Below are positions 1-12,700 of a stretch of 64,000 nt of DNA, one piece after another (positions within the stretch are counted from its first letter, which is position 1; each line of letters opens with the position of its first letter). Made by a program: the position numbers and the translations under genes. The DNA comes from Physella acuta (taxonomy: Eukaryota > Mollusca > Gastropoda > Physidae): assembly GCF_028476545.1 (NCBI RefSeq), contig NW_026732030.1, positions 806,001 through 870,000 on the forward strand. Reading direction: 5' to 3'. The notes beneath the pieces were generated by a model, which did no database searches, was not told the DNA's origin, and was given only the letters and a program-made list of their open reading frames with translations.

Positions 1-498
1 TTATAAAAGTGCTACTTTTTTATCAGATGAAAAAGTCTAACACATTTGATAATAAAACATTAATAATTTTCTTAAAAATCATGGAGATAGAAGTAGGTTT
101 TGTTCCTAGATCACATATTTCAATGACAAGTTTGACTTCAAATCACAAAGAACATATTTCTGTGACAAAATAGCACTTAAAAAAAAAGGTCATGGTGTAT
201 GCTAGTTTTTAATCCTGTGTGCTCCAATACAAGCTTTCCCATTCACAATATTATAAATATATATATATACGTTTAAGCTTAACTTCTTTTATGTGGATTC
301 ATAAAAGAGTCACAGTCAATTAAAATTTTGCTTTTCTGTCAACTTTTAAAAAATCAAAAACTTTTGCAACCTTAAAAACAACTCACCAAAAATAATTAAA
401 ATAAAACTTAATGTTGACAATTTAAAATATATTATTGCACCAAAGAGAGTAGCACCAATAATTGAGTAGCCTGACAATGTCTTATCAACTGTATAATA
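1..498. other. AT-rich flank, 3' side of the minus-strand gene
   Basis: This stretch lies downstream of the stop codon of the minus-strand gene at 499-4193. It is AT-rich with short homopolymers and a small TATATA run near 256-268. I see no coding exon, RNA gene or clear repeat. It probably holds the 3' untranslated region of that gene. Confidence 0.4.
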
Positions 499-3400
499 TC
501 ATCTGTGTTTGTATACAAGTACACCAGAACTTGTTGAACTTCGTTCTCTGGTTGATGCACATGTGGTGGAGTAAGATTCTAATTTATTTGGAAGAAAACC
601 AGAGGCCTGTAGGACATACAGAATACAAGATACAGATCTTAAAACTTTGGACTGTAACACAAAAATATAAAACATAAACAAAAAGTGGACATACAAATCT
701 TAAAACTTTGGACTATAACACAGAAAAAAAAAAAAGAGTATTATACATAATGAATAAAATTAAGCACAAATGTTACTGACCTTTGCAAAGACACAGAATC
801 CACCTTTAGCTAATATTATTCTTTTCTCTTCTAATGTTAAACTTTTAGCTTAAGAGGCAAAAACAAAATAGAAATTTTTAGCTCAAAAATTAGGAAGAAA
901 TTTTTTAAAATAATGTCATATAATTATAAGCAATTATAAGCAACTTAAAACACAAAACATTTAACATGCATACAAAAAGAACACATTTAAAAGGCAGTGC
1001 TTGTGTTTAGTATACATAAAAACAACATCAACAACAACTCCTCAACAGGTAATTAATTCACAGTAACTTTAATGGTTATAAATAATAATTTGTATAGAAA
1101 AAAACCTCATCCTAATATACCCCACACTACTTTACCTTAAAAGTTCTATGACCACATGACAAAAAGAGGATATTTTTTTAACTAGCTTTTTATAAGAAAA
1201 ACTGTTCATGATGATCTTAAAATGAAAACAATACCGAAGGTCCCTATTTACTTACACAACAGCTAAAGAAATTAAACTAGAAAACAAAAACTCATAATGC
1301 TTACCATTTTTGTAATATTTAGCTATCATGAGTAAAGTTCTCGACATTTAAAGTTCACTTTTCAAAATTACATATTTCTACAGACCAAGAATGTCAAGTT
1401 GTAAAGAATTCTATAAAAATTGAATAAAAAAATCATTTTACTCACAATCAGTATCAGCTTTTCTGTCTTCAGGTCTGAGGAAATTTTAAGATGCAACAAA
1501 TTATTATTCATCAAGTCAAATTAACTCAGAACAAAATAATTATGTATTTAATAAGTAGTTCTATAAAAATATGGAGTTTTACAAGCTAGAGAAAGAGTTA
1601 TAAAGTAAAATCGTTGTGAAGTGGATAAGAATTTCTAGGTGTTATATTAAGAATACAAGAGAAGGAGAATGAACATTTTTTTCTAATGTTACCCAGTCAC
1701 CTAGCAAATAATGTTTAAAATTATGGACAAAACTGCTAATGCCTTCAGAAGTAATACATTACTAACTGGAGCTTTTTGAAAATGACAAAGAGCAAATAAA
1801 TAAATAAAAGTATTATGTGCATTTTAATTCTACAGAACCTACCAGGGGCAGAAAATTAAAAAAAAAGTATGATGTAACAATTTAACTCCACATAAACAAT
1901 TTCTCTTACCTGGGTAAACCTACAGAACAAACACTGTTGTAACAATTGTCTTGGACTCTGGATCCCTTAAATGAAAGGTAAAGAATTAGCAAAAAAATTG
2001 AAGAAAGAAGTTTAAGAGGAAAGATTAATACTTTAAGTTTGTAACCACACTCTCAGTGGTCGGTAAGACTTGCCATACCATAGAGACGCTCTCAGGTGTA
2101 ATTTTGAATAAGAACACAAGTAAAATAATTCTTATCATTAATTTCCTCTAAAAAAAATAATTCTTTATTTTTTATTCTTTAAAACTAAGTGATCATCTTT
2201 GCACAAGTACAATAAATAATTTCTTAAAATTAATATTAGTATGTAGGGCATATTCAATTGTGATTAATTTATATCAGTGATGTGTGGGTTTTAAATCAAC
2301 GGGTAAAAAGTTATGAGTCATTTTTCAGCATAGGTACTGAAAAAAATTAAGTGAAAATAAATAATTCCAGTCAAACATGAAAATAATTCCAAGCTTAAAA
2401 AGTTAATAAAGTTTTCTTTTTGTCTATCTGACACTGTAGAATTTTTTTTCATGATACAGTGAATACATCATTATTTAAATTTTTTTTTTCATAAGTACCT
2501 TTGTTGTTTTGAAACCTGAGAACCCCATACATTTTTTCATTTCTTCCTCTTCTTCTGTTAATGCTGTCTTGACAACCTCTTCATCTAAACATTTTTAAAA
2601 TTTCAATGGTAGCAACATGGGTCAATAAATAACATTTTTCACAAATTATGCAAAATTTTAAATTGAGTATTTATATTAATAGAATGAATGAATGTATGCA
2701 GTTTTTAATACCAAGTAAAATGATGATTAAAAAACAAACAAGAGTGACAGCTAATATTATGAAATACCTATGCAAGTGTAGTCATTCTTGAAAAACCTTT
2801 GTTTTGGTCTACTGTAACTTTTTTCTTCATGTCTATAAAAGTAAAAAATTATAATATTGCACAGCTGAGTTAGCTGATAAAAAGTAAAAAATTTACTTTA
2901 GTGAAGCATGAGAATACTACTTAGCATACAATATCTATTATCTTTAACAGTAAATTGTAAAAAACATTTTTTTTTAAACTCTGAGCTTATTAATTTACAT
3001 CATTACCTGTTTGTACACTGAAAGCAGCCCTTGTTATGCAAACTAAATAAATATTGTGCTAATTCATCATCACTTTTATGGAGTTTTTTCTTTAATAATA
3101 CCCACTGATCAAAGTTCTGTGGACTTAAATAGACAGAATGATTATGATTTAATTCACTTGGATCATTTTCAAATTTTTCACTGGAAGGGGAGCTTTGATA
3201 ATACACCTCTGTTCCTTTATAATGGTTAGAGTTAGAGGCTGCATCATATATCCTTTTTCTGCTACTATTTACACTTTCATATTTGTCAAGAAAAGCATTC
3301 TGAGAATTTCTGTTGGATCCCATTCCAGCAGTTGATGCATTTTGAGAAGTTCCACAATGTATCGCATTGTTACTTCCAACATTATTTTCAGAAGTGTAAC

Positions 3401-4193
3401 TACCAAATGCACTTGTGGAACTGAAATTTTCTGCTGTATTTCCTAAACAGCCATTGCTGCTATTATAAGAATTGATAGTATTAGTATTAGATCCATTCAC
3501 ACTTCCAATGGAATCACAGACACTATTTCCCACATTTGTTCTTAAAGAGTTTCCGCTATTCATAGCACTTCCTACATTCATAACATCAATGTTATTTGTA
3601 TTCCCATTACTTCCCATACCAGAAATTCCACCAGATGTTCCAACAGTCATACTGGTGGCAGAATTTGTCATGTAAGATTCATTTGGAAAACTATAATAAT
3701 TGCTATCACAATCACTTGGACTTGGCTGAGTCGGATTTAGTTTAAAAAAAGACTTATTATTATTATCTTGTAAAACATTTGCACCTATTCCTAATTGTTG
3801 TAGTTGAATGTTTGATAAAAACTGAGAAAGTATTGAGGCTCCCATTGTTGCTAGCCCAACAGCTGGCGTACTGTTCACACTTGGACTAGGACTAGGCATA
3901 ACGTTATTATTTGCAAGCCCTTTGAAGTTGGTGACACATGTGGGAAATGAGTTAACTACGGAAGTTGGGTTTGGGATTTGAGGTGAACTGAATCCCATAG
4001 GCATATAAGAGGCAGCAGCATTGGATGACTGATTGGTAAAATATTTTTGAGTTTGATTGTTGTGCGGCTGAATTCCGCTGATGCTTCCATTACCAGTGAA
4101 ATAGGTTTCTTCTTGTCTTTGCTGCCACGTATCTTGCTCATTTCCGTAAATGTTTTGGCTTTGTTGACCAAAGCTAATTAAGTTGTTATGCAT
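499..4193 (-). CDS. Unrecognised seven-exon gene; Ser/Asn-rich protein with a charged, Cys-bearing C-terminal part
   Basis: Minus-strand exons, read 5' to 3': 4193-3007, 2832-2768, 2584-2499, 1965-1910, 1474-1446, 848-781, 606-499. All junctions are GT-AG and all phases agree, giving 532 residues. The first exon encodes about 395 residues rich in Ser, Asn, Gly and Gln, probably disordered. It ends in a conserved-looking segment (FDQWVLLKKKLHKSDDELAQ, then GCFQC). Exon 3 encodes an acidic stretch followed by MKKCMGFSGFKTTK. That resembles the MGFxxFDTTKG signature of the spliceosomal SNRNP27 C-terminus, but the SNRNP27 ending (RQYMNRxGGFNRP) is not present downstream, so I do not assign that name. 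The FDQW...DDELAQYLF stretch recalls short N-terminal modules of some animal zinc-finger proteins. The start is the first ATG of the long exon. Function is unknown; the Ser/Asn bias and basic/acidic mix would fit a nuclear protein. Confidence 0.65.
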
Positions 4194-5208
4194 AAGTGTT
4201 AAACTGACTCCGTGCCAGTGGACTTTACAACTTGTTTACAAATTTAACAGACTGTAAACATTACTGCGAAATCCGTATTTTTTACTTACTGCAGTAGACT
4301 ACTGCTACAGTACTGCCAGATAATAGCAGTGACTGATTTCTTTTATTCTATTTTAAAATTTAGTTTTAAATTCCATCGTTACGCTAAACGTACCAAAGTT
4401 AGAAAATATTTTTGAAAAACAGCAAACAAACAAAGAATTAAAATACATCACTTAAAATAAAACTTAATCTTTTGTTTGGCATAGTAATTTGGTATTTTAA
4501 ATACTCTAATGCAAACTACAAAGTGGCTCAAATATCACGTCTATTCGCAGAAACTAATGTTCAAAATAATACCCCCACCCACACCCGTTTCTCTACTAGA
4601 TCAAGATCTAATAGAACGGACTAAGCATGCTTAAAAAAATATAAGGCTCATAATGAATAAATACATTTAACTCTTTAAAGAATTTTTTTCTTATATTTTC
4701 TTACATAAAGTAGACATAAACGGAACTGAAAACAAATAGATCTAGATATTATAAGTCTATTAGAAATAAAAGGCCCATATAGTAGATCTAATACATTTTT
4801 TACAGATAGATCTATCAACCAAGCTGAGCCTTTTTCTTTATGATTTGTTCAAACCATTTTATGAATCGTATCATCCGTTTTGTACTATTAGCCTAGGCCA
4901 CTAAACTTTGCTTTTAAAACTAATAATTTTAAAATGTTAATATTTGTTTTATTTAATAAAATGTAGTTTTATATAGTTATATTGTGTAGCTCTTTATTAT
5001 AGAGTTAAATTAACATGTTGTTTGTTGAAAGATGGCGGTAGATTATAACTTGCCTGATCATGCATATACTATACACTAAGTATTATAATTTGTTAAAATG
5101 TCACTGATCTTGATTTTGCTTTTAATTAAAATAAGTAGTTTATAATAATTTTTAGCATTTAAAATAAATTCAGAGGATTAAAAGTACTAATCAAGTGATT
5201 TAGATTTA
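4194..5208. promoter_or_regulatory. 5' flank of the minus-strand gene; YY1-like motif
   Basis: AT-rich intergenic DNA between the unrecognised minus-strand gene and the small frame at 5209-5496. AAGATGGCGG at 5039-5048 matches the YY1 core often found at transcription starts. Several AGATCTAA/TAGATC words occur at 4600-4830 without clear periodicity. The promoter of the 499-4193 gene should lie here, but no TATA box is convincing. No further exon was found. Confidence 0.3.
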
Positions 5209-5496
5209 TTATTTGACCCCTACTTCAGTTGGGAGTTGGCTTCTGCGGTAAAACTCCATTTTAGCAATTTTATTCCCCGCTTCACGTACACCTCCAGTTG
5301 AGCGTATTTTATTATCAACACAACCCAAAGACACAGAAACGTTAGAAAACACTTGGCCTATTTCTTTATGAAGTTTTGTTTTAATTTTTGATAATTTACT
5401 TTTATCAAAACTTGAGAAAAATCCAAATTTGGTTATTGAATGTGCACTAGGTCTAGGTTTAGCTTTTTTTTTCTCTTGAAAATAGGTTCGTGTCAT
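5209..5496 (-). CDS. Small uncharacterised basic protein (95 aa), possibly a single-exon gene
   Basis: A 95-codon frame begins with MTRTYFQEKKKAKPRPSAHS, is rich in Lys/Arg and then gives a less biased region (FGFFSSFDKSKLSKIKTKLH, VSVSLGCVDNKIRSTGGVRE). The composition is unlike chance translation of the AT-rich surroundings. AATAAA on the minus strand overlaps the stop codon, so a poly(A) site could be very close. I see no signal peptide, membrane segment or known motif. It lies head-to-head with SFI1, so the gap to 5,881 may be a shared bidirectional promoter. It could also be one exon of a larger gene. I do not recognise the family. Confidence 0.4.
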   Translation of the reverse strand: MTRTYFQEKKKAKPRPSAHSITKFGFFSSFDKSKLSKIKTKLHKEIGQVFSNVSVSLGCVDNKIRSTGGVREAGNKIAKMEFYRRSQLPTEVGVK

Positions 5497-6746
5497 TTAA
5501 GGAGAAACTGATAAATGCAAGTCGGATAAGTTTTTATTGTTAAAATATCTCGCACTCATGATACTATAAATAAACTCATATAAACTCTCAATGGCCCCAA
5601 GCTAATGACGACAATGACGTATGCTTATAATTAAAGTGAACTCACAGTGAACCCTTCACCATCATGGGCATGTAGGGATTTTCCTCCCGCCGACGATCAC
5701 ACGCTATTTAATTGAAACTGTCCTAATGCTTATTTATAATCTTTTTTTACATTTTTTAATTAAAACACACATTCATAAAAAAATAAGTAGATTCTAGATC
5801 CTTATCTATCACCTACTAATCCTAGTGTGTTCCTAACGTTTTTGTGTGTTTTGGTTGTGTATATAATAAAATACTGTCAACCGGAAGTGAATGTGAAGCG
5901 GCGAATAAAATACGCTAAAATGGAGCTCTACCGACTTCAGCTTTCGTTAAGTAAAGTCCTAACTAAAGTTATAAATAAAGTATAAAAAATAAAATATAAA
6001 AAATAGCCTAAGATTGTCTTTGTTCTGCTACAAAGCAAAATTGGAAATGATTTATTTTATAATAAAATGCCACTTTCTGTATCACATTTTACCAGTGATT
6101 AATCAGAGTCTCAAGTTTGATGTCTATTAATTAGTTATTCAATTGATAGGCCTAAATGAAATCAGTGGGTTGTTAAAGTTAAGCAAGTTCAAAATTTTGA
6201 AAAAGTTGAGTTTAATAAGCTATAGGCTTTTCCATCATCCAGTCCTTAATGGCCATATTAAAAAAACTACTAAACTTCTAGAAATAGCTGACAGACAAGG
6301 CATATTTAAAAGATCATTAGGCCTTTATTTAAGTAAGCCATAATAACTTTTTTATTTAATTTAACATTTAGGCCTATTTAGGGCTTATTAAAAGTTTTAA
6401 ATGTTACTGTTAGGCACAGTTAAGGCCTAACACAATTTTTTTTTTTTACTTTTAGAACTAGATTAATTTAGCTAAATTCTTAATTTGATTAAATTTGATT
6501 AGTGATTAGCAGAGTAAATTTACCCTTTAGAACCTGGTGGTCAATGGGGCAGATGAAGCAGAGTTACTCTGTTTCTGTGACTGGTTTATGAAGAGATAGT
6601 GTGGTCAGCACAATGCTAACCTCCTTAACTTTGAGAGTCACTTACCCATCCAGTCAGATAGATAATTGTTTACAATGGTTGGGAGAAAGGGGAATGAATC
6701 AAAGTACATATTTTTTAAAGTGTTTAAGCTGTTGCTTTATCCACAG
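5497..6746 (+). promoter_or_regulatory. Candidate SFI1 promoter and 5' untranslated exon
   Basis: CCGGAAGTG at 5881-5889 matches an ETS-type site typical of housekeeping promoters. It is followed by a more GC-rich segment ending in a good donor (TTAA|GTAAAG, exon end about 5950). Splicing to the acceptor at 6746 places the SFI1 ATG at 6753. The ATG at about 5919 is out of frame with that and would be an upstream start. The 30 bases at 5903-5932 recur at 26,087-26,116 upstream of the receptor gene. A minus-strand SINE fragment lies at 6524-6664. Confidence 0.4.
6524..6664 (-). repeat. SINE fragment (3' body of the tRNA-derived family seen whole at 27,784)
   Basis: The reverse complement shares the body of the SINE at 27,784-28,040: a stretch reading GTGCTGACCACACTATCTCT, then CACAGAAAC, and a tail ending near GACCACCAGGTT. 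The tRNA-like head is missing. It sits just upstream of the first coding exon of SFI1. Confidence 0.6.
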
Positions 6747-6752
6747 ATTATC

Positions 6753-9700
6753 ATGAGTAAGGCTGACAAAAAACAACCCTCAAAGAAAATGAAGCAAGAT
6801 TTAGTGGTGGAGTTAAACAATGTTTTGATGGTGCGTGCTGAACAAATTAGGCAGCGTCTTCATAAAGAAAATCAGACAGCTGGTGAAGGTGATAATGAAG
6901 CAGCTGACTTAGTCGAAAGTGAAATACATTCATATGAGAAGTCCAGGTAGAACTACTGATAGACACTGAATCAAAAATGAAAAAATATTTTTAACCTTAA
7001 GAATATAAAAAAACATTACTTGTCACTAGGACTTGTTTCTAAACAACCATCTAAGAATATTGATTCCACTTTTTGCAGTTTATTTAATAAATTACATTCT
7101 AGTAAATTTAAAAAAAAATTATTGCAAACATTCCTTGCCCACACAAAGATTGTCTCAACAACAAAACATGTAAACATTGTCCTTCAAATATTAAAAAAAA
7201 TCGCTAATAAAGTTATGCTTACTGCATAGAGGCCTTTCTTACTATGCTTTAATCAAGTGCATAAATGCCACCATATTTTGTGTTGTTCTTTCATTTAACT
7301 AGCTTACCAGAGACAACTGCAGATCAAGTTATGGTTATGAATACAAGCAGCTCAGCAATAAAAGAAAGCAATAATACTTCTAATCTGAATGCCAGTCCTA
7401 GTCATATCCCAGTGTCTAAAGCTCGTCAAAGAAGAAGGCAGAAAGTTGTAACAACCGTTGCAGTAAGCAAAAAATATTCAGAGGTAGATTTATTTTTACT
7501 TGTTGTATTTTAAATAAGGACCTTAAAAAATGCGTAACTAAATTAACATTTTAAAGATTTTCCAATAGAGTATGTAATTTGCTGGACTCACTTTTTGGGT
7601 AAAATTGTATTCACTTTTAACTATATAACTGCATGTATACTACATTTCTTTGTTTTATTTTAAAATGCAGTATTAATATCTTGTTCCTTTTATTGTCTTT
7701 TTTTATACTGAAGTTTTGATTTTTGTTTGTACACTTATTTAGAGTACAGGTTTGACTAAGCATACCAGTGTGGATCACTCAAAACATTTACATGGGGGGA
7801 GCAATGTGAATATAAAAAACTATCGTCCAGGCTATAATTGGAATATGGGAGGTCGTGTTAAAGAGCTACGTATCAGGTTAGTTTATATTTGAAACATCAA
7901 CCAGCAATGTAGGAACACATCTACCCAACCATTATGGGCTTTTGTTTAATTAACATTTTATTTGTAGAGGGATAGACTGTCTCTTTCATTGACACACACA
8001 CACACACACATATATTTTTTTGACCTAAGCAATGTGCTTCTGCCGACCCAATCAGAACTTATACATTATGTTAAAATATTCTTTAACAAGTACATTAAAA
8101 ACATTATTAATAGCTATGATACATTTTATCATGTATTAGTATATTATTATAATGAATATCATTAAGCAATTACATTAGATGGGTGGTAAACTATATTAAA
8201 TTTATTGTCTCATAAAACATTTAAGATTGTCAGCTGGCAAAACTAATAATTCTCTTTTACTTCCTCTATAACAGACAATAATCTACTGGCTCTTGAACTA
8301 TATCAAACAAAATACCTAACAATAAAAAAATAACAGTTGAGTCTGGCTGGAAACAGTCTAGAGTAATGGACAAGGATACTTATTCTAAAACACCCTTCTT
8401 TTAAGCCCTAAACTATTTAGTTAACAAATTATAAGACCAATACTATAACATGGTTGACTCAGTTGAATGTACACACATGCCAGTCACTCTGTAAACAAAT
8501 GTCAAAACTTCAAACATAAAATAAAATCTCATAACAAAAACAAATGATATTTTCAAAATTTTGAGTACACAAGTATTGCAAATTAAACATTTATGACATT
8601 TTATATTTTTTTGCTTATAGATATATAGCAAGAAAGTACCTATTCATTTGGCAAAAAAATGTCTTTGGTCGTGTTCCACTTGCAGTAGCCAAGTAAGTGT
8701 GTACGTTTTAAAAAGTTGTCTTTTTCATGTTTCCGACTTTATTGTGAATGAATCTCTTAGTGAATGAGCCTCTGGATTATTTCCTTTTTAAGTTTGTTGA
8801 ATTATTTGAAGTCTATTAAATCTCACCTTAGCTCCTTTATGTGCCTCAATGTTATAAATTAGCAGCCTGTGGTGAACCAGCCATTTCAGTAGTAGAAAAT
8901 GTAGGTGTGTAGCAATAGATCATATCTGTCTCAACTGTTCAATGTGTTAAAAAAATGTGAAACAAAATTGTAACTTTCCTCATTCACCATCTCTTAACAC
9001 TTTCACACTTTATTTTTACACCTCTGCATGTGTCACATGATGTTTGCTCAGTTTCTCATGTTTTTTCCCTAGGGTTGGGAGCATATTATTTGTGAACATG
9101 TTAAACTTTTGGAAATTGGCCTTTTGTTGAACACATGCTTTGATGTGCCTATCCAGAATTTGCCTTGTTAAATGAAGTATAACAGCTGCATTAAAATACA
9201 TGAATATATTACTTTTAATATTTCCATAGGCAGCATTATGAAAAGAACTTGCTGCATAAGGCATTTGTTGAATGGCATGATTTTTGGTGGGAGATCGCAA
9301 AGGAATGGAGGCTGGATGTTAGAGCTGAATGTCATCACAGGTGCAGACATTAGTTTGTATTGGTTGAGCTTATCTGTTAGATACAATTCATGCAGAAATG
9401 TGTGATTTAGTAGGTATAAATGACACATGAGACAACTTAAAATATTTTCATTTGACTGGAATATTACATCCAACAGACACCATACAGTGACTTTGTGACA
9501 GTCTAGACACCATACCTTAGTAAATTAAATCATGAATAAAATGTAACCTATTAAAGTATTTTTTGCCTCAGATACAAACTTGGAGTGCATGTCTTCACTA
9601 GATGGATTCAGTATGTTATATCAAGAAAGGAGAAGAAGGCTAAACTGATGTCTGCTAGCAGACAGTGTAAGTAACTGTTTACATACACATACTAGCTGCC

Positions 9701-12700
9701 TACCCGTGCTCAGCCACGGTGAATCTTTTTTAAATGTACCAACTTGAGAACAGAATAAAACTAAACACAAACGCTTATACCCGTGCTTTGCTACGGTGTG
9801 GATATCGCCACGGTGTGGATATGGATATTACCTCAGAGTTTACAGCACTTTGCATGGATTGCGGTCCCCGCATTGGGGCGGATAATCCATCAGCACACCG
9901 CGCTGCGTGCGAGTTCGGTAGCACTCTGGCGCGAATATGGATATTCACAAAAATTAAAGTCTGTTTAAAAAATTCAGAGTTAACGCTCTCACGAACGTCC
10001 GCCCAGACATCTCTCCTCTCCCAACCCAAGGCGTCATCTAAACCGCCGCCGAACGACACGTTTACCCGGCCGTCCGCGCCCAGGGAGAGACTTCCAGAAT
10101 CTATAGCGATGACACGAAGAAGGAAGGACTGACACACTGACGCGTTATATTATAGATAAACATCAATGTTTGATGTAATTCTCAGTTTAAGATTCACATT
10201 AAAGAATATACTTGTGAAACAATCAACTAAATATGAAGATACATATACATCTATGTTGGAAATATAATATGTTGGAAGTTATAATATTGAATTGAACAGA
10301 TATTTTTGTTATAGATAATAATCATGTGCTCTGCAAATGCTGGAAGGGATGGAAAGATTATATCAAATTCAGGCAGAAAAAAAAGTTGTTAGCAAAAAAG
10401 GCAGATGAGTTTCAAAACTCTGTGGTTACTAGGTAAGGTACAATATTTTGGTTTCATTCAAAATTGTATTCTATGTTTAATTGTATTCAATCTTTAAGTT
10501 GTACTAAATAGTTTTGTTGACAATTTCTAAAACAACTTGTTATTGTATTTTGCATTTTACTGGATATTTTTATTACCCACAACCCAACCCTCTCCTTCAT
10601 TCATTCAACAGACATTTTTGGAAAGTTTGGAAAGGAAGAAAACAAAATTTGATCGTCCAACATGAAAATTTGACCTTGGCATTACAGTTTTGGGCCTACA
10701 GAATACAAGCACAAGTGAATAACATTTTTCTAATTATTTAATCCTGTCATCAGACATTTAAAGAGAGATTATGAAATTAGATAGTAATAGAGAGATCATG
10801 TAATTAGATAATCATAGAGAGATCATTGTAATCAGATAGTCATAGAGAGATCATGTAATCAGATAGTCATAGATATATAAGTATACTCAGATCATGGCTT
10901 AAAATTACTGTAATCACTCTGATAATCATTAAAATATGGGAATAAGTGTGTGTCTTTAGCGATATTATTTATTAATAATCCTGTGTAAGTAAAACTAATT
11001 CATTTTCAGATATAGTAGTGGATTAAAAGTTTTACACGTTTACCTCCATTAGCAGAAAAAGCTATGCATGTGCCAGAGACATATATTTTTACTTTACTTA
11101 TATATACTTTATATTTTTACATTGGTTGCTATGGAAACCTGCCTAAGAATAAAAGTTTTTACTTTCTTCAGCATTGGTTGCTATGGAAATCTGCCCTAGA
11201 GTTGAAACATAGAGAGAAGCAGAGATACATTGATGCTGCTGTTTATCACAACAGTGTTGTAGTCTCCAAATGTCTGAAGGCCTGGACTTTGTACATAGCA
11301 AACAAAAGGACCAAGAGAAAACATGCAGGTAAATGAAATTTAGGTTGTTTTTGTTTTATTTATTTATAATCACTTTATATTAGCTAAATAAAGCATCCTT
11401 TCACACATGAGCTGTGTTACTGTACCCATGGTATATGGCTGGGTGGACTTAGAGTTGACTGCTGGTAACTAAAGTTTCTGTTGAGACTTTGTATACTTAC
11501 CACACTGTTATGCCATTCCTTTCCTTTAAGAACAATCTCTGAAATAAAAAACAAACAAAATGGCTAAATGCTTGTCATGAATTTTATTTACAATTTTAAA
11601 TTATTTAATTGTAAGAAAATATTTTGACCACGATTAAAGTTTTAACAAGTATTTATGTATACTGCCATGGTCTTTTCATAAATGTTTAAATTTTTCCATG
11701 TGGTGAGTATGCTAAAAAAAACCTGAAATAAAAATATTATTGTCTTACAATAACAAGTCAGTTCTAAAACTATTTTCAGAGTTTGCCACCCGTGTTTACT
11801 CAGCCAATCTGAAAGTTCGGTGTTTCAACCACTGGTTTCAGTCCTGGCACATGCTGAGGTCTTTACAACAACATAAACTCAAAATAGAATCACATTCAAA
11901 AAGTTTTAGATATCGTTGGGTATTTTGGAGATGGAGGCAATGTATCCTTTACACTAGGAATTTCCATTTAATTTTTAATTGGCAAAAGAAAAGTTTAAAA
12001 TAAATAGGTCTTTAACTTTACCATGTTCATACATTTTTAAATTGTTAAACAAAAGTAAAATATTTGGTTAAATAATTGAATTATAAATCTAGGCCACTAT
12101 ATTTTGTTAATTTGGTTGCATGAATGTTATTTTCTTTAACAAGATACAGATGTTACTTTAAATAAAAACATGAAAGAAACAGACATCTTGGCTGTTAGAC
12201 ATTGGCATTTACAGTTAATGGTAATATAAAGATTTTACGAAATTATTTTGTTTATGTTAAATATTTCAAATCTATACAAAATAGGTCTATTCAATAATAA
12301 TATTTTTAAAAAAATTGTCTCCCAAAAACATTACCCAGCATAAGAAATATTTGTTTTTATTCTATATTTTTTAATCATACTAAACGTTGTTGATCAGTTC
12401 AATCTCAAACTTATCATTTTACAGAGGGTTGGTTTTGATGCTTTTCGTCTGAATGTGGTACATGCAAACATAAAGGTTATGAGAGGTCAACTGGTAACAC
12501 AGCTGAGAACTAAACAAGTAAACAATGGTTCATTATTTCATATTCTTCAAACATTTGGGTTTTTTTTTTCAATCAAAAGTAGTATTTTAAAATAGTGTAG
12601 CATATGTCAAAATCATAATGATTTAAAAAACAAACAAAAAAACTTTCTTTTGAGTTGAGGTAGATCTTTTAGTCTTATGATGGGTTTTAAGAAAAAATGG

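Noticed and set aside
1910-2584. Naming the 499-4193 gene SNRNP27
   Set aside because: Only the MGFxxFxTTKG stretch matches; the RS-rich N-terminus and the conserved RQYMNRxGGFNRP ending of that protein are absent.
9734-10137. Overlapping 132- and 120-codon frames on both strands in an SFI1 intron
   Set aside because: They lie within a GC-rich interspersed repeat, are open on both strands and show no domain.
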